A stretch of 64,000 nt of DNA from contig NZ_JAGIPX010000025.1 of NCBI RefSeq assembly GCF_017814945.1, positions 1 to 64,000 of the forward strand, given 5' to 3'. Position 1 is the first letter of the stretch, and every line of letters begins with the position of its first letter. The DNA is from Paraburkholderia sp. LEh10. Its GTDB lineage: Bacteria; Pseudomonadota; Gammaproteobacteria; Burkholderiales; Burkholderiaceae. The notes beneath the pieces were generated by a model, which saw nothing but the letters and a program-made list of their open reading frames with translations, was not told the origin of the DNA and did no database searches. The position numbers and the translations under genes are program-made. Positions 24,995 through 33,686 of the stretch are shown here, piece by piece.

Positions 24995-25342
24995 ATGAAG
25001 AACGCGATTGTTTCGATTGTGATGGGGTGTGCGGTGGCCTTTTCTGCAAGCACCTATGCGGCCGGTGACATGGGCAACATGAATATGGCAAGCGGTGCAC
25101 AACAGGGCACGAGCGCGAAGAGCAGCATGTCGCACGGCGAGGTCAAGAAAGTGGATGCCACCGCTGGAAAGCTGACCATCAAGCACGGTCCGCTCGAAAA
25201 CCTCGATATGGAAGCGATGACGATGGTGTTCAAGGTCAAGGACCCGGCCATGCTGTCCCAGGTAAAGGCCGGCGACATGATTGATTTCGTCGCAGAGGAG
25301 ATTGACGGCTCCCTCACGGTGACGAAGCTGCAAAAGCAATGA
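24995..25342 (+). CDS. CusF-like periplasmic copper-binding protein
   Basis: 115 residues from ATG 24995 (GGGAGAG upstream). The signal peptide ends near AST-YAA. A Met-rich linker (GDMGNMNMASG) is followed by the small CusF beta-barrel: GEVKKVDATAGKLTIKHGPL, LDMEAMTMVFKVKD and VAEEIDGSLTVTKL. The Cu(I) site His and MxM motif are present, but the tryptophan that caps copper in E. coli CusF is a Met here (LDMEAMTM). It would carry Cu(I) or Ag(I) in the periplasm. Confidence 0.88.
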   Translation: MKNAIVSIVMGCAVAFSASTYAAGDMGNMNMASGAQQGTSAKSSMSHGEVKKVDATAGKLTIKHGPLENLDMEAMTMVFKVKDPAMLSQVKAGDMIDFVAEEIDGSLTVTKLQKQ

Positions 25343-25409
25343 GTATCCGCTGGGGCGCCAGACATGTTGCAACGAGAGCGCCCCGATTCAAACAAGGGAG
25401 GTAACAATC

Positions 25410-25784
25410 ATGAACGTATTGATGCGTAACTCTATTGCTCGTGCAGCGGCAGCCGCCACGCTTGTGCTTTCGCCTATGCTCGCATTCGCCCACGGTAAAC
25501 TGGAAAGCGCAACGCCATCGGCTGGCAGCACAGTCGATGTATCGCCAGAGTCGCTCCGCCTCACTTTTAACGAGGACCTGGAGTCTTCGTTCAGCATGAT
25601 CAAGGTCGTAGATGCATCCGGTGCGCCCGCGACCAACGAAAAAGCCAAGGTCGACTCTTCGAACCCGCGCGTGCTGATGGTCGCGGTTCCGAAGCTTGCA
25701 TCTGGCTCCTACACAGTGCAATGGGCCGTCATGACACATGACGCTCACAAGACGAAAGGCACCTACACTTTTGCGGTGAAGTGA
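25410..25784 (+). CDS. copC: CopC-family periplasmic copper protein
   Basis: 124 residues after a GGGAGG ribosome site. The signal peptide is cleaved before HGKLESATPSAG (AFA/HG), so the mature N-terminal His can form the Cu(II) 'histidine brace'. The single beta-sandwich domain includes SPESLRLTFNEDLESSFSMI and ends with HDAHKTKGTYTFAVK, which supplies the second His and Asp. CopC binds Cu(II) in the periplasm and works with CopD. Its stop codon overlaps the copD start. Confidence 0.93.
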   Translation: MNVLMRNSIARAAAAATLVLSPMLAFAHGKLESATPSAGSTVDVSPESLRLTFNEDLESSFSMIKVVDASGAPATNEKAKVDSSNPRVLMVAVPKLASGSYTVQWAVMTHDAHKTKGTYTFAVK

Positions 25785-26725
25785 TGAACGACGGTTTCCT
25801 CGGCGTTTTGCGGCTGGCATTTGTGGCGCTCCAGAACATCAGTTTCACCGTGCTTGTGGGCGCATTGCTAAGTGACACATGGTTGTCTCGCAGTACATCG
25901 CGATGGCAGACCAGGGTCAGCTGGCATTTGCTTCTTACCTTGCGCATGGGTTCGTTCACTGCGATCGTCTCCAGTGCCGTCGCGTTCTGGATTCACTGCG
26001 CGCTGATGAGCGAATCCTCGCTCGTGGACGCAGGACCCGCCGTTCGCTCGATGCTGATGGAAACCAGCTTTGGTCACGCATGGCTGGCAGGCGCAGCAGC
26101 GTCGCTGGTAGTGCTCATTCTGTCGCTCGCGCAGTCTGGACATCCGATACGCTTCAAGCCGGCAATCTGGCTCGGGCTCGCGAGCGTCGCAATGTCACGC
26201 AGTCACGCGGGCCATCCTGTCGATGCGGGCGTGCTGAGCTTTCCGGTTTGGGTCGACTGGTTGCACATGCTCGCTATCAGCGTATGGGCCGGACTCGTTC
26301 TCGTGACAACGTATATCGTTGTGCCGCGCATGTTCAATGCGCCCGTCACAGAGCGTGCGAACAGTGTGGTATTCGTTCAGTCGCTGTCTTATACCGCCAC
26401 GCTCGCGCTGGTTATTCTCTTTATCACCGGCGCATACAGCGGCTGGCGCGGAGTGAATTCACCGGAGAGCCTGGTGACGTCGTCATATGGGCAAGTGCTG
26501 CTGCTCAAGTTTGTGCTGGTGCTCATCGCCGCAGCGCTCGGTGGACACAACCGGTTCTTCGAGATGCCGCGACTTCTCGCCTCGCTAAGGGGTGCCCAAC
26601 GGGAAGCCACTGTCCATCCGTTGAAACGGTTTGCCGCTGTTTTGCATGCCGAGTCTGTCGTACTGGCCGGTGTGCTGGTCGCCGCAGCAGTTCTTGCATC
26701 CAGTCCCCTGCCAGGGACCACATGA
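25784..26725 (+). CDS. copD: CopD-family copper membrane protein
   Basis: 313 residues; ATG 25784 overlaps the copC stop by one base (a GTG at 25781 is an alternative start). There are eight hydrophobic helices. Conserved features of CopD include HAGHPVDAG, DWLHMLAISVWAGLVL and GGHNRFFEMPRL with paired His residues inside or near helices. CopD takes up copper delivered by CopC. It is the last gene of the copper operon. Confidence 0.93.
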   Translation: MNDGFLGVLRLAFVALQNISFTVLVGALLSDTWLSRSTSRWQTRVSWHLLLTLRMGSFTAIVSSAVAFWIHCALMSESSLVDAGPAVRSMLMETSFGHAWLAGAAASLVVLILSLAQSGHPIRFKPAIWLGLASVAMSRSHAGHPVDAGVLSFPVWVDWLHMLAISVWAGLVLVTTYIVVPRMFNAPVTERANSVVFVQSLSYTATLALVILFITGAYSGWRGVNSPESLVTSSYGQVLLLKFVLVLIAAALGGHNRFFEMPRLLASLRGAQREATVHPLKRFAAVLHAESVVLAGVLVAAAVLASSPLPGTT

Positions 26726-27074
26726 ACTGCGATCGGAGAGTAAAGACAACGTCCGAACGTCGCGCGCGCCCAGCCCCGACTGCCCGAGGAACTCGACCCG
26801 TTTTTCGCGCGAAGAAACACTGGCCGGTCTTCACTTTGTCGTCTTCTCCATGCTTATGCTTGTCCATGCAATTCCAGTACTTGGAAGTTCATAACAGGCT
26901 CATCCAGGGGATATAGTTTTCACGGTGCCTACGATTGGCGCGGCATGTGTGCGAAAGCCCACATATGCTCGCAGGTGAAATAGATACGAGGCGTTGCCAG
27001 GCGACTGCGTCGATTTCATCGGCTTGTCAGACAGGCCGGGCATGCTTGCGACAGAAGGGGAAACCCCCGCGTGT
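26726..27074. other. Intergenic stretch, nothing recognised
   Basis: About 350 bp between the convergent copD and PAP2 genes. I found no gene and no clear terminator hairpin with a T-run. Confidence 0.4.
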
Positions 27075-27770
27075 TTATAACGCCTTCCAACCCGCCCTGA
27101 AGAACAGGAATAGTTCATTGAACTGGGTAATCAGTTCAAAAGACAAAAGAAACGCCAGCATATAAGCAGGCCCTGGATAACCGTTCATCCATCGCAGGAT
27201 CGGTCCTGCAAGACGTGATCTGACAAAATCCCGCGTTGCGATACACGTGATGGCTACGCCGATGGCCGCTCCCGCGAGAACATCAGTCGGATAATGCAAC
27301 CCAAGGTACACCCGCGGCAGGCATATGAAGATAGCTGTGTACAACAGCGCGAGCGTGCCGACGCGTCGTGAGACAAGAAAGATGCCCGTCGCTATCGACA
27401 TCCATAGCATCGCGTGATCGCTAGGAAAGGAACTCCACGTGCGCACGACGGCATCATGCAGGCCGACAGAGGGAAAGTCCAGGTGCATTTCCGGGCTGTA
27501 GAGCGGCCGCTGCCGGAACGGCAAGCAATATGCGAGAAGCCTGCCGCTCGCAAGCGATAGAAGACCACTTATGACCGTCGCGATGATCATCTCACGCTTC
27601 CATTCACCACGCGGCCCCGGTTTGAACCACATCCAACACAACACGGGTATAAGGACGAGGCCTTTGAATATGACCTGGCCCGCTATCACCCTTATCGCGT
27701 GATTCACTGCCGGCGAGTGGAAAGCGTTGTGCGTCAGGAAGATCTGGACTGCTGTATCGAAACTGTTCAT
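27075..27770 (-). CDS. PAP2-family phosphatase (membrane)
   Basis: 231 residues with six hydrophobic segments. The phosphatase motifs are AYCLPFRQRPLY (first motif, Arg-rich version), SSFPSDHAMLW (second motif, with Asp instead of Gly) and RVYLGLHYPTDVLAG (third motif with catalytic His and Asp). It probably acts on polyprenyl or lipid phosphates at the periplasmic face. It is unrelated in sequence detail to the PAP2 at 19317-20156, and it is monocistronic. Confidence 0.88.
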   Translation of the reverse strand: MNSFDTAVQIFLTHNAFHSPAVNHAIRVIAGQVIFKGLVLIPVLCWMWFKPGPRGEWKREMIIATVISGLLSLASGRLLAYCLPFRQRPLYSPEMHLDFPSVGLHDAVVRTWSSFPSDHAMLWMSIATGIFLVSRRVGTLALLYTAIFICLPRVYLGLHYPTDVLAGAAIGVAITCIATRDFVRSRLAGPILRWMNGYPGPAYMLAFLLSFELITQFNELFLFFRAGWKAL

Positions 27771-27906
27771 TGCCGCACCAATCTCTTTCGGTTCTCGAGT
27801 AGGTGGCCCGGTCAGGGCGATGAATACGAACCGTCTTAAAGACTATCGTGCCTGTATTCGGTTCGAGCGACGCGTTCGTCAACGGAGCCGGTAGTGCCGC
27901 AACGGG

Positions 27907-28083
27907 CTATCTCCGCCAGCCGTGCCCGTAACCGCCGAAGCCGATGCCGACATCGACGGAAGGTGGCGCGTAGTACGCCGGCCCATATCCATAGGCCGGC
28001 GCAGGCGCGTAGCTGTATGGTGGAACGACAATGCAGCCTGACAAGCTAACCGCGAGCGAAACAACACTCAAAAGTTTGACCAT
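27907..28083 (-). CDS. Small Tyr/Pro-rich lipoprotein
   Basis: 58 residues from ATG 28083 (CGGAG upstream; the frame is open earlier without a site). The lipobox is LSGC at residues 16-19 (MVKLLSVVSLAVSLSGC), then a Tyr-Gly-Pro-Ala repeat region (YAPAPAYGYGPAYYAP) and a Gly-rich end. Such short repetitive lipoproteins are common in Burkholderiaceae, with no known function. Confidence 0.75.
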   Translation of the reverse strand: MVKLLSVVSLAVSLSGCIVVPPYSYAPAPAYGYGPAYYAPPSVDVGIGFGGYGHGWRR

Positions 28084-28307
28084 GTTTTTTCTCCGTGCGC
28101 GGATTTTAGATGGCGCACGTATTCTGATTCGCAACGAAGTGTGTCCGAACGTAACTGGTCAGGCCCAGCCCTTTGATCAGTTTGCGAATTGGCGTGTGGA
28201 AGTTCGCTTGGTTGCGACAGTCTGCGTTTGCCATGAGCGCGAAATGAGCTACCGGGACTGGATAGAGTACGTGCTCTCAGCATTGCTCAGAAGCACCGTC
28301 CAGAACT

Positions 28308-28772
28308 TCACGGCTCTGTCGTCAACGTTCCGCTCTCGTCCGATCCCGTCTGTGTCTTCTCCACACGTTCAATCTGCACGCGCATCGACCGCGCGTCTGG
28401 CAAACCCAGGGCTTTCGCCGCAGCGTAAGAGAGATCGATAATCCGGCCTTTGATGTATGGTCCACGATCGTTGATGCGAACGACAACCGACTTTCCGGTA
28501 GCCAACGATCTGACGCGCACATAGCTGCCGAGCGGTAATGTTCGATGGGCGGCAGTCAAGGTGACACCATCGTAGCGTTCTCCGTTTGCGGTCAGATGCC
28601 CCTGGAACGTTACCGAATACCATGACGCCTCACCGGATTGCAACATCTCGTGCTCGTTCCGAAGGCGACAGGAATCAGCTCTGCACATAGCATGCTCGGA
28701 CGGAATCTGTCCGCAAGCAGTGAACAAAGCGCAGATTCCCAAGACTCCCAAATAGCGAAGTGATAACACCAT
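28308..28772 (-). CDS. rlpA: RlpA-like double-psi beta-barrel lipoprotein
   Basis: 154 residues with a lipoprotein signal (lipobox FTAC, residues 17-20). The RlpA/DPBB domain is complete: GEASWYSVTFQGHLTANGER, TAAHRTLPLGSYVRVRSLAT, VVRINDRGPYIKGRIIDLSY and ARSMRVQIERVE. The catalytic His and Asp of lytic transglycosylase RlpA match this pattern (AAHRTLP, RINDRGP). There is no C-terminal SPOR domain, so septal targeting is not expected. It probably acts on naked peptidoglycan strands at the envelope. Confidence 0.9.
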   Translation of the reverse strand: MVLSLRYLGVLGICALFTACGQIPSEHAMCRADSCRLRNEHEMLQSGEASWYSVTFQGHLTANGERYDGVTLTAAHRTLPLGSYVRVRSLATGKSVVVRINDRGPYIKGRIIDLSYAAAKALGLPDARSMRVQIERVEKTQTGSDESGTLTTEP

Positions 28773-29471
28773 AGAGCATCCGCCAGTAATTGAGACGTGA
28801 TTCTAACGGTCTCCAAAAGTTTGCGTTGGCGGCGTGGCAGGGTTATGTCGCATCTTAACCATACTTTAGGTGACAAGCGACGCGCGACGGGTTACACGCA
28901 TTTTGCCCCGAGTTTATGGCGCAACGCCGTTGAGTTGACCACTCTATTCCCGCATTGTGGAAAGCCAGAAGGAAGTCAGCGCCATGATTCCGTTCCGGCG
29001 CGGGAGTCCGTTGCCCCGTTGTTGGATTATACGTTGCCTCATGTCGATGCTTGGGCTGCGATGTTTTTGCGCTCGAATCGGATGATCGCTTGTTGGCCCG
29101 AAGAGACGTTTTGATCTCGACGCTGCAGTGTTCGCGAACGGATGATACCGGCCGTCAGTTCGCGTTCAAACTAATCTCGGGAAAGCCGACGTGGCGGACC
29201 TCAACGTCGGCTTTATAGAACCTTTATCCAATTGGTACTCTCGGCCACAAAAGAAGCACTCACTAAACAGTCGCGAATGTCCGTTCACACAGACCTTTCC
29301 GACCGACGCCAGTGTTTGGGACGTTTATTTCCACAGCCGGCCTGACTGTGCTCTGGTCGTCGGGTTGAATGAGAAGGATGATGTGTTCGTGCGCGATTTC
29401 GATCCGCTTCTTTCCGCTGTAATGCTGGTGGTGACGAAGCCGCGCGGGCGCATCCAGTGTGGATACCCTGG
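28773..29471. other. Gene-poor stretch
   Basis: About 700 bp. Short frames exist on both strands (for example 28797-29114), but none looks like a known protein. The only structure seen is the hairpin at 29182-29214. Confidence 0.4.
29182..29214. terminator. Perfect 11-bp stem-loop, possible bidirectional terminator
   Basis: AAAGCCGACGT and ACGTCGGCTTT form an uninterrupted 11-bp stem around an 11-base loop. The stem is G+C-rich with an A-run before and a TTT/TTTAT after, so it could stop transcription from either side. It lies about 260 bp past the end of the FAH-family gene on the minus strand. Confidence 0.5.
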
Positions 29472-30674
29472 TCAGGACAGACGTAAGATGTCTCGACCTG
29501 TTAGTCCTCGGCTGCTGAGATTGCGATACAGCGCACGAACACCGAAGGTCCACGGAGCGATTTCCGTGCATAAACCGACGGTGTTGACTAGCGCACCAAG
29601 GGGCGGAGCCGAGATTGTCACGAGGTCACCGAGGTGGTGGGTAAAGCCCGATCCCGGGGCATCACGATCCATGATTGGCGAAAACATCGTGCCGAGAAAG
29701 AGCATGAATCCATCTGGATACTGGTGGTGATCGCCATGGGTTTGCGCGACGAGATCTGCCGGGTCGCGGCTGATCTGACTCATGTGACTCACACCTTCCA
29801 GCACGAAACCATCATCAGCGCCTTCCACGCGCAGAGACACGCTCGTCTGTCGAACGGTGTCGAGAGTGAAGTCGCCATCGAAGAGGCGGATGAATGGGCC
29901 GATCGCGCAGGAGGCGTTGTTGTCCTTGCACTTACCAAGCAGTAACGCGGAGCGTCCTTCGATATCGCGCAGGTTTACGTCGTTACCAAGCGTGGCGCCG
30001 ACCGGCTCGCCGTTACTGTCGACGGCCAAAACGATTTCAGGCTCCGGGTTGTTCCAGGCCGACGAAGGCAATAGTCCGATGGGGGCGCCGAAGCCGACGG
30101 CCGACATAGGTTGCGACTTGGTGAAGACCTCGGCGTCCGGACCAAGGCCGACTTCCATGTATTGCGACCACGCGCCACGGCGTAACAGCTCTTCCTTCAG
30201 TCTTGCCGCGGCATCAGAGCCCGGGCGGATTTTTGACAGGTCGGTGCCGATCAGTGCGGTGATGTTTTCTCGCACACTAGCCGCTTTGTCGCGGTCGCCT
30301 CCGGCCTCTTCCTCGATCACGCGTTCAATGAGACTGACGGCGAAGGTGACCCCACATGCCTTGACAGCCTGCAGGTCACATGGTGCGAGGATATATTGTT
30401 TGCCGGAGGCATGGGCCGCGTGGGTCTGCATCAGGAGTTCTTTGACAGGCCCCAGAGCTTCCCCCCGCCCCTCACTGGCGATTTGCACGCGGTCGTCGCG
30501 ATCGAGCAGGTCCGCCATCGTCGGTGCGGACGCAGTGATATCGAAGACTTCTCCCTTACGGACAGCGATCACGCATGGGCCTTCGCCCGCTTCGGTATGT
30601 CGCCATAAGCGGCCCACGAGGAGCGCTGAATCCAGATCAGACGGCAGCCAGTTGGACTGGGTTGATGTATTCAT
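29472..30674 (-). CDS. Fumarylacetoacetate hydrolase-family sugar-acid enzyme
   Basis: 400 residues from ATG 30674. The C-terminal two thirds are the FAH fold, with metal-binding acidic residues in NNPEPEIVLAVDSNGE and later motifs NDVNLRDIEGRSALLLGKCK and GSGFTHHLGDLVTISAPPLG. The family includes 2-keto-3-deoxy-arabinonate dehydratase and 2,4-diketo-3-deoxy-L-fuconate hydrolase, enzymes that finish non-phosphorylative sugar oxidation. The N-terminal about 130 residues match the longer sugar-acid members. It lies 19 bp after the UxaA-family gene, in the same operon. The exact reaction is unresolved. Confidence 0.85.
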   Translation of the reverse strand: MNTSTQSNWLPSDLDSALLVGRLWRHTEAGEGPCVIAVRKGEVFDITASAPTMADLLDRDDRVQIASEGRGEALGPVKELLMQTHAAHASGKQYILAPCDLQAVKACGVTFAVSLIERVIEEEAGGDRDKAASVRENITALIGTDLSKIRPGSDAAARLKEELLRRGAWSQYMEVGLGPDAEVFTKSQPMSAVGFGAPIGLLPSSAWNNPEPEIVLAVDSNGEPVGATLGNDVNLRDIEGRSALLLGKCKDNNASCAIGPFIRLFDGDFTLDTVRQTSVSLRVEGADDGFVLEGVSHMSQISRDPADLVAQTHGDHHQYPDGFMLFLGTMFSPIMDRDAPGSGFTHHLGDLVTISAPPLGALVNTVGLCTEIAPWTFGVRALYRNLSSRGLTGRDILRLS

Positions 30675-30693
30675 GATGTTCTCTGTGTGAAGG

Positions 30694-32223
30694 TCAGGTG
30701 ATCGCGCCGATCTGCCAGGGTACGAACTCATTTTGTCCGTAGCCGTGAAGTTCGCTCTTTGATCGCGTACCCGATGCGGCTGCCAGCATGAGTTCGAAAA
30801 TCTGCTGGCCCATTTCGTCGACGCTCTTCGTTCCGTCGAGGATCTCTCCGCAGTTCAGGTCGATATCCTCTTGCTGTCTGCGCCATAGTTCGCTATTGGT
30901 GCTCAGTTTCAACGAGGGCGAAGGGGCGCAGCCGTACGCGGAGCCGCGCCCCGTTGTAAAGCAGATCAGGTTGGCTCCGCCTGCTACCTGGCCCGTTGCC
31001 GAGACGGGGTCATAGCCCGGGGTGTCCATGAAGACCAGACCGTGTGCGGATACCGGCTCTGCATAGCGATACACGTCAACCAGGTTCGTCGTACCGCCCT
31101 TGGCGACAGCGCCCAGCGACTTCTCGAGGATCGTCGTCAGGCCACCTGCCTTATTACCCGCCGACGGGTTGTTGTTCAGGTCTGCGCCCATGCGCGCACA
31201 ATATTCTTCCCACCAGTGAATGCGCTCGATCAGCTTTTCTCCGACCTCGCGTGAAATAGCGCGGCGGGTGAGCAGGTGCTCGGCGCCGTATATTTCCGGT
31301 GTCTCGGACAGAATGGCAATGCCGCCGTGGGCAACAAGACGGTCGACTGCAGCACCAAGCGCTGGATTCGCCGAGATACCCGAATAGCCGTCGGACCCGC
31401 CGCACTGCAAACCGACCACGAGATTGCTTGCGTCGACTGCCTCCCGCTTCACTCGATTGGCCTCCGGCAGCATCGTCTGCACCGCCTCGATGCCAGCCGC
31501 CACTGTGCGTGACGTGCCTCCCGTGGCCTGAATGGTCATGACCTTCAGCGCGTTGCCCGCCTCCAGCCCCTGACTTTCGAGTAGGCCACCAATCTGATTG
31601 GTCTCGCACCCGAGTCCGACGATGAGCACAGCCGCAAAATTAGGATGTCGTGCGTATCCACCGAGTGTTCGACGGATCAGTGCCAGGCCTTCGCCTTGTG
31701 AGTCGATCGCGCAACCCTGGCCATGCGTGAGTGCAACGACTCCATCCACGTTCGGATAGTCGCGTAGCAATGCGGGTTTGAAGTGATCCGCAATGGCACG
31801 TGCAACCGTCGCAGAGCAGTTCACGGACGTGAGAATGCCGATGTAGTTGCGCGTCGCGACGCGTCCATCAGGACGGACGATGCCCATGAAGCTTGCGCGG
31901 CTCGCGACGGGCGCTGGCTTCGCGTCTTTTCCAAACGCATAGTCACGGTCGAAGCTGCCCATCGACAGGTTATGCGTGTGGACGTGGTCACCGCAAGCGA
32001 TGTCGCACGAGGCAAAGCCGATGATCTGCCCGTACCGTCGAACCGGCTCGCCTTGCTGGATGGCACGTGAGGCGACCTTGTGGCCAGGGGCGACCAGCCC
32101 CCGGACGGTTACGCGGCCACCGTCCACCTTTGTGCCACCCACAAGCTGCTGTCGCGCGATGATCACATCGTCATCAGGATGCAGTCGCACGGTGACATCT
32201 GCGTCCGCTGTTGAAGTTTCCAT
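30694..32223 (-). CDS. UxaA/altronate-dehydratase-family sugar-acid dehydratase
   Basis: 509 residues. An N-terminal SAF domain (residues about 5-90, VRLHPDDDVIIARQQL) is joined to the dehydratase domain. Conserved Cys residues for an Fe-S or metal site appear in GQGCAIDSQGEG, VGLGCETNQIGG and VGLQCGGSDGYSG, and the C-terminal domain has FTTGRGSAYGCAPSPSLKLS. The family removes water from aldonates (altronate, galactarate). Next to an aldo-keto reductase and an FAH enzyme it likely dehydrates an aldonate such as fuconate or arabinonate; this is inference. The usual split into UxaA1/UxaA2 is absent: both parts are fused here. Confidence 0.88.
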   Translation of the reverse strand: METSTADADVTVRLHPDDDVIIARQQLVGGTKVDGGRVTVRGLVAPGHKVASRAIQQGEPVRRYGQIIGFASCDIACGDHVHTHNLSMGSFDRDYAFGKDAKPAPVASRASFMGIVRPDGRVATRNYIGILTSVNCSATVARAIADHFKPALLRDYPNVDGVVALTHGQGCAIDSQGEGLALIRRTLGGYARHPNFAAVLIVGLGCETNQIGGLLESQGLEAGNALKVMTIQATGGTSRTVAAGIEAVQTMLPEANRVKREAVDASNLVVGLQCGGSDGYSGISANPALGAAVDRLVAHGGIAILSETPEIYGAEHLLTRRAISREVGEKLIERIHWWEEYCARMGADLNNNPSAGNKAGGLTTILEKSLGAVAKGGTTNLVDVYRYAEPVSAHGLVFMDTPGYDPVSATGQVAGGANLICFTTGRGSAYGCAPSPSLKLSTNSELWRRQQEDIDLNCGEILDGTKSVDEMGQQIFELMLAAASGTRSKSELHGYGQNEFVPWQIGAIT

Positions 32224-32271
32224 ACTGTCTCCGATCGTCTGATTCGTGTAGTGAGGGGCGCGCCGAGGCGT

Positions 32272-33285
32272 CTATCGCGGCGTGGGTTCGGGCGCGTGCT
32301 CCGGAATCAGGCCATCGTGTTTCAACGCCTGCCAAAGGCCTGGTGGGATGCGCACGGACATCTGTTTCACATTCTCATGAACCTCGTCAGAATTTCGTGC
32401 CCCTGCGATTACCGCGCAAACAGGCTCAGGGGCGCTGCAGAATTGCAATGCTGCGGCCTTGAGGCTCACGCCAAACTCAGCGCAGCGCGCTGCCATCCGG
32501 GATGCCTTCTCGACCATTTCTCCCGGTGCGGTGTTGTATTCGAACGTCGTGCCTCCAGCAAGAAGGCCGGAGTTATAGGGGCCGCCGATCACCAGCTTCG
32601 CGTCGCACTGGATACACGCAGGAATCAGGCTCTTCAGGGCCGTTGTATCCAGCAAGGTGTAACGCCCCGCGAGCAGGAAGATGTCGGGGTCCGAGTCAGC
32701 CAGAGCACTGACACACGGTTCAACCCGGTTGACGCCCAGGCCCCACGACTGAATCATGCCTTGTGCGCGCATGTCGGATAGCGCCCGGGCTGCCCCGTTG
32801 ATAGCGGTGCGGTACTGCCTCTCCCAATCGGGGCCGTGCGTGTCTTCGGCTATATCGTGGATGAAAATCACGTCGATCCGGTCAACGCCCAAGCGCTTCA
32901 AGCTATCCTCAATGGATCGGTACGCACCGTCGAACGAGTAGTCGTATTCGACGCGAAAAGGCAGGCCATTGACGTAGCCATGCTGCATCGACGGCACTGA
33001 CTCATCACGGATGAGCCGCCTGCCGACTTTCGTCGACAGAATGAAGTCATCACGCGGCATGTCGCGGAGTATCTGCCCCAGGCGCCGCTCCGACAGGCCG
33101 GTGCCATAGAAAGGTGCCGTGTCGAAATATCTGACTCCATTTTCCCACGCGGCCCGTATCGTATCCTCAGCAAGCTGGTCGGGCACGACTGAAAAGAGGT
33201 TGCCCAAAGGCGCGCCTCCGAAGCCGATCGGGCTGGGAAAAGTACCACCATTTGCTGGCCGGAACAGTCGTTTCTGGATTTCCAT
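32272..33285 (-). CDS. Aldo/keto reductase, probable aldose 1-dehydrogenase
   Basis: 337 residues from ATG 33285 behind AAGGAG at five bases. TIM-barrel AKR features are GVRYFDTAPFYGTGLSERRL (catalytic Asp and Tyr), DDFILSTKVGRR (Lys), VDRIDVIFIHDI (His) and AVIAGARNSDEVHENV for NAD(P) binding. The pattern is close to D-threo-aldose (L-fucose) 1-dehydrogenase and pyridoxal 4-dehydrogenase enzymes. It would oxidise an aldose to its lactone as the first step of the pathway. It is the first gene of the minus-strand enzyme trio, 400 bp after the LacI-type gene. Confidence 0.88.
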   Translation of the reverse strand: MEIQKRLFRPANGGTFPSPIGFGGAPLGNLFSVVPDQLAEDTIRAAWENGVRYFDTAPFYGTGLSERRLGQILRDMPRDDFILSTKVGRRLIRDESVPSMQHGYVNGLPFRVEYDYSFDGAYRSIEDSLKRLGVDRIDVIFIHDIAEDTHGPDWERQYRTAINGAARALSDMRAQGMIQSWGLGVNRVEPCVSALADSDPDIFLLAGRYTLLDTTALKSLIPACIQCDAKLVIGGPYNSGLLAGGTTFEYNTAPGEMVEKASRMAARCAEFGVSLKAAALQFCSAPEPVCAVIAGARNSDEVHENVKQMSVRIPPGLWQALKHDGLIPEHAPEPTPR

Positions 33286-33686
33286 TTTGTCTCCTTCGCA
33301 ATCGATTCGCCGCGCCGAGCGCAATGCAAGTGCTCTTGATCATTAACCGGCGGGCTGCGGATAACACGCTGCCCGCTGATTCCAGTCTCACCCGCGCAGG
33401 CGTGATCTCGCAGCCGGTAAAATGAGTGGGCTGTTTCTACAAAGATCGCCGCCCGGTTTTCCAAAGGAGGACAAGGCGGCATAACCCGGAGGCGCCTCTG
33501 TCGCCATGCCGGAGAACTTGCACACAACGTTCTTACCTGGCGAGATGTGGTAGATGACGCACGTACACCAGCGCATCGAACGCCAGGTCGTGCCTGACCC
33601 GCATTGACGACGAGAATTAATGACGACGTTGTCAATCTGGAATCCTAATAATGTTGATCATCGCATGTGTAATGCGATGATCAATG
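33286..33686. other. Intergenic region with a hairpin
   Basis: 400 bp between the LacI-type gene and the aldo/keto reductase gene. No gene is seen. It contains the 13-bp inverted repeat at 33654-33684; no copy of the LacI-type operators found at 35.8-36.0 kb was seen here. Confidence 0.4.
33654..33684. repeat. Perfect 13-bp inverted repeat after the lacI-type gene
   Basis: TTGATCATCGCAT and ATGCGATGATCAA are perfect complements around a five-base loop (GTGTA). The repeat begins two bases beyond the stop codon of the regulator gene. There is no T-run, so it is either a protein-binding dyad for the downstream aldo/keto reductase operon or an mRNA-stabilising hairpin. Confidence 0.7.

Noticed and set aside
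29191..29730. Plus-strand 179-codon frame near the FAH-type gene
   Set aside because: Its second half is antisense to the FAH gene, and it begins inside the terminator-like hairpin; no domain recognised.
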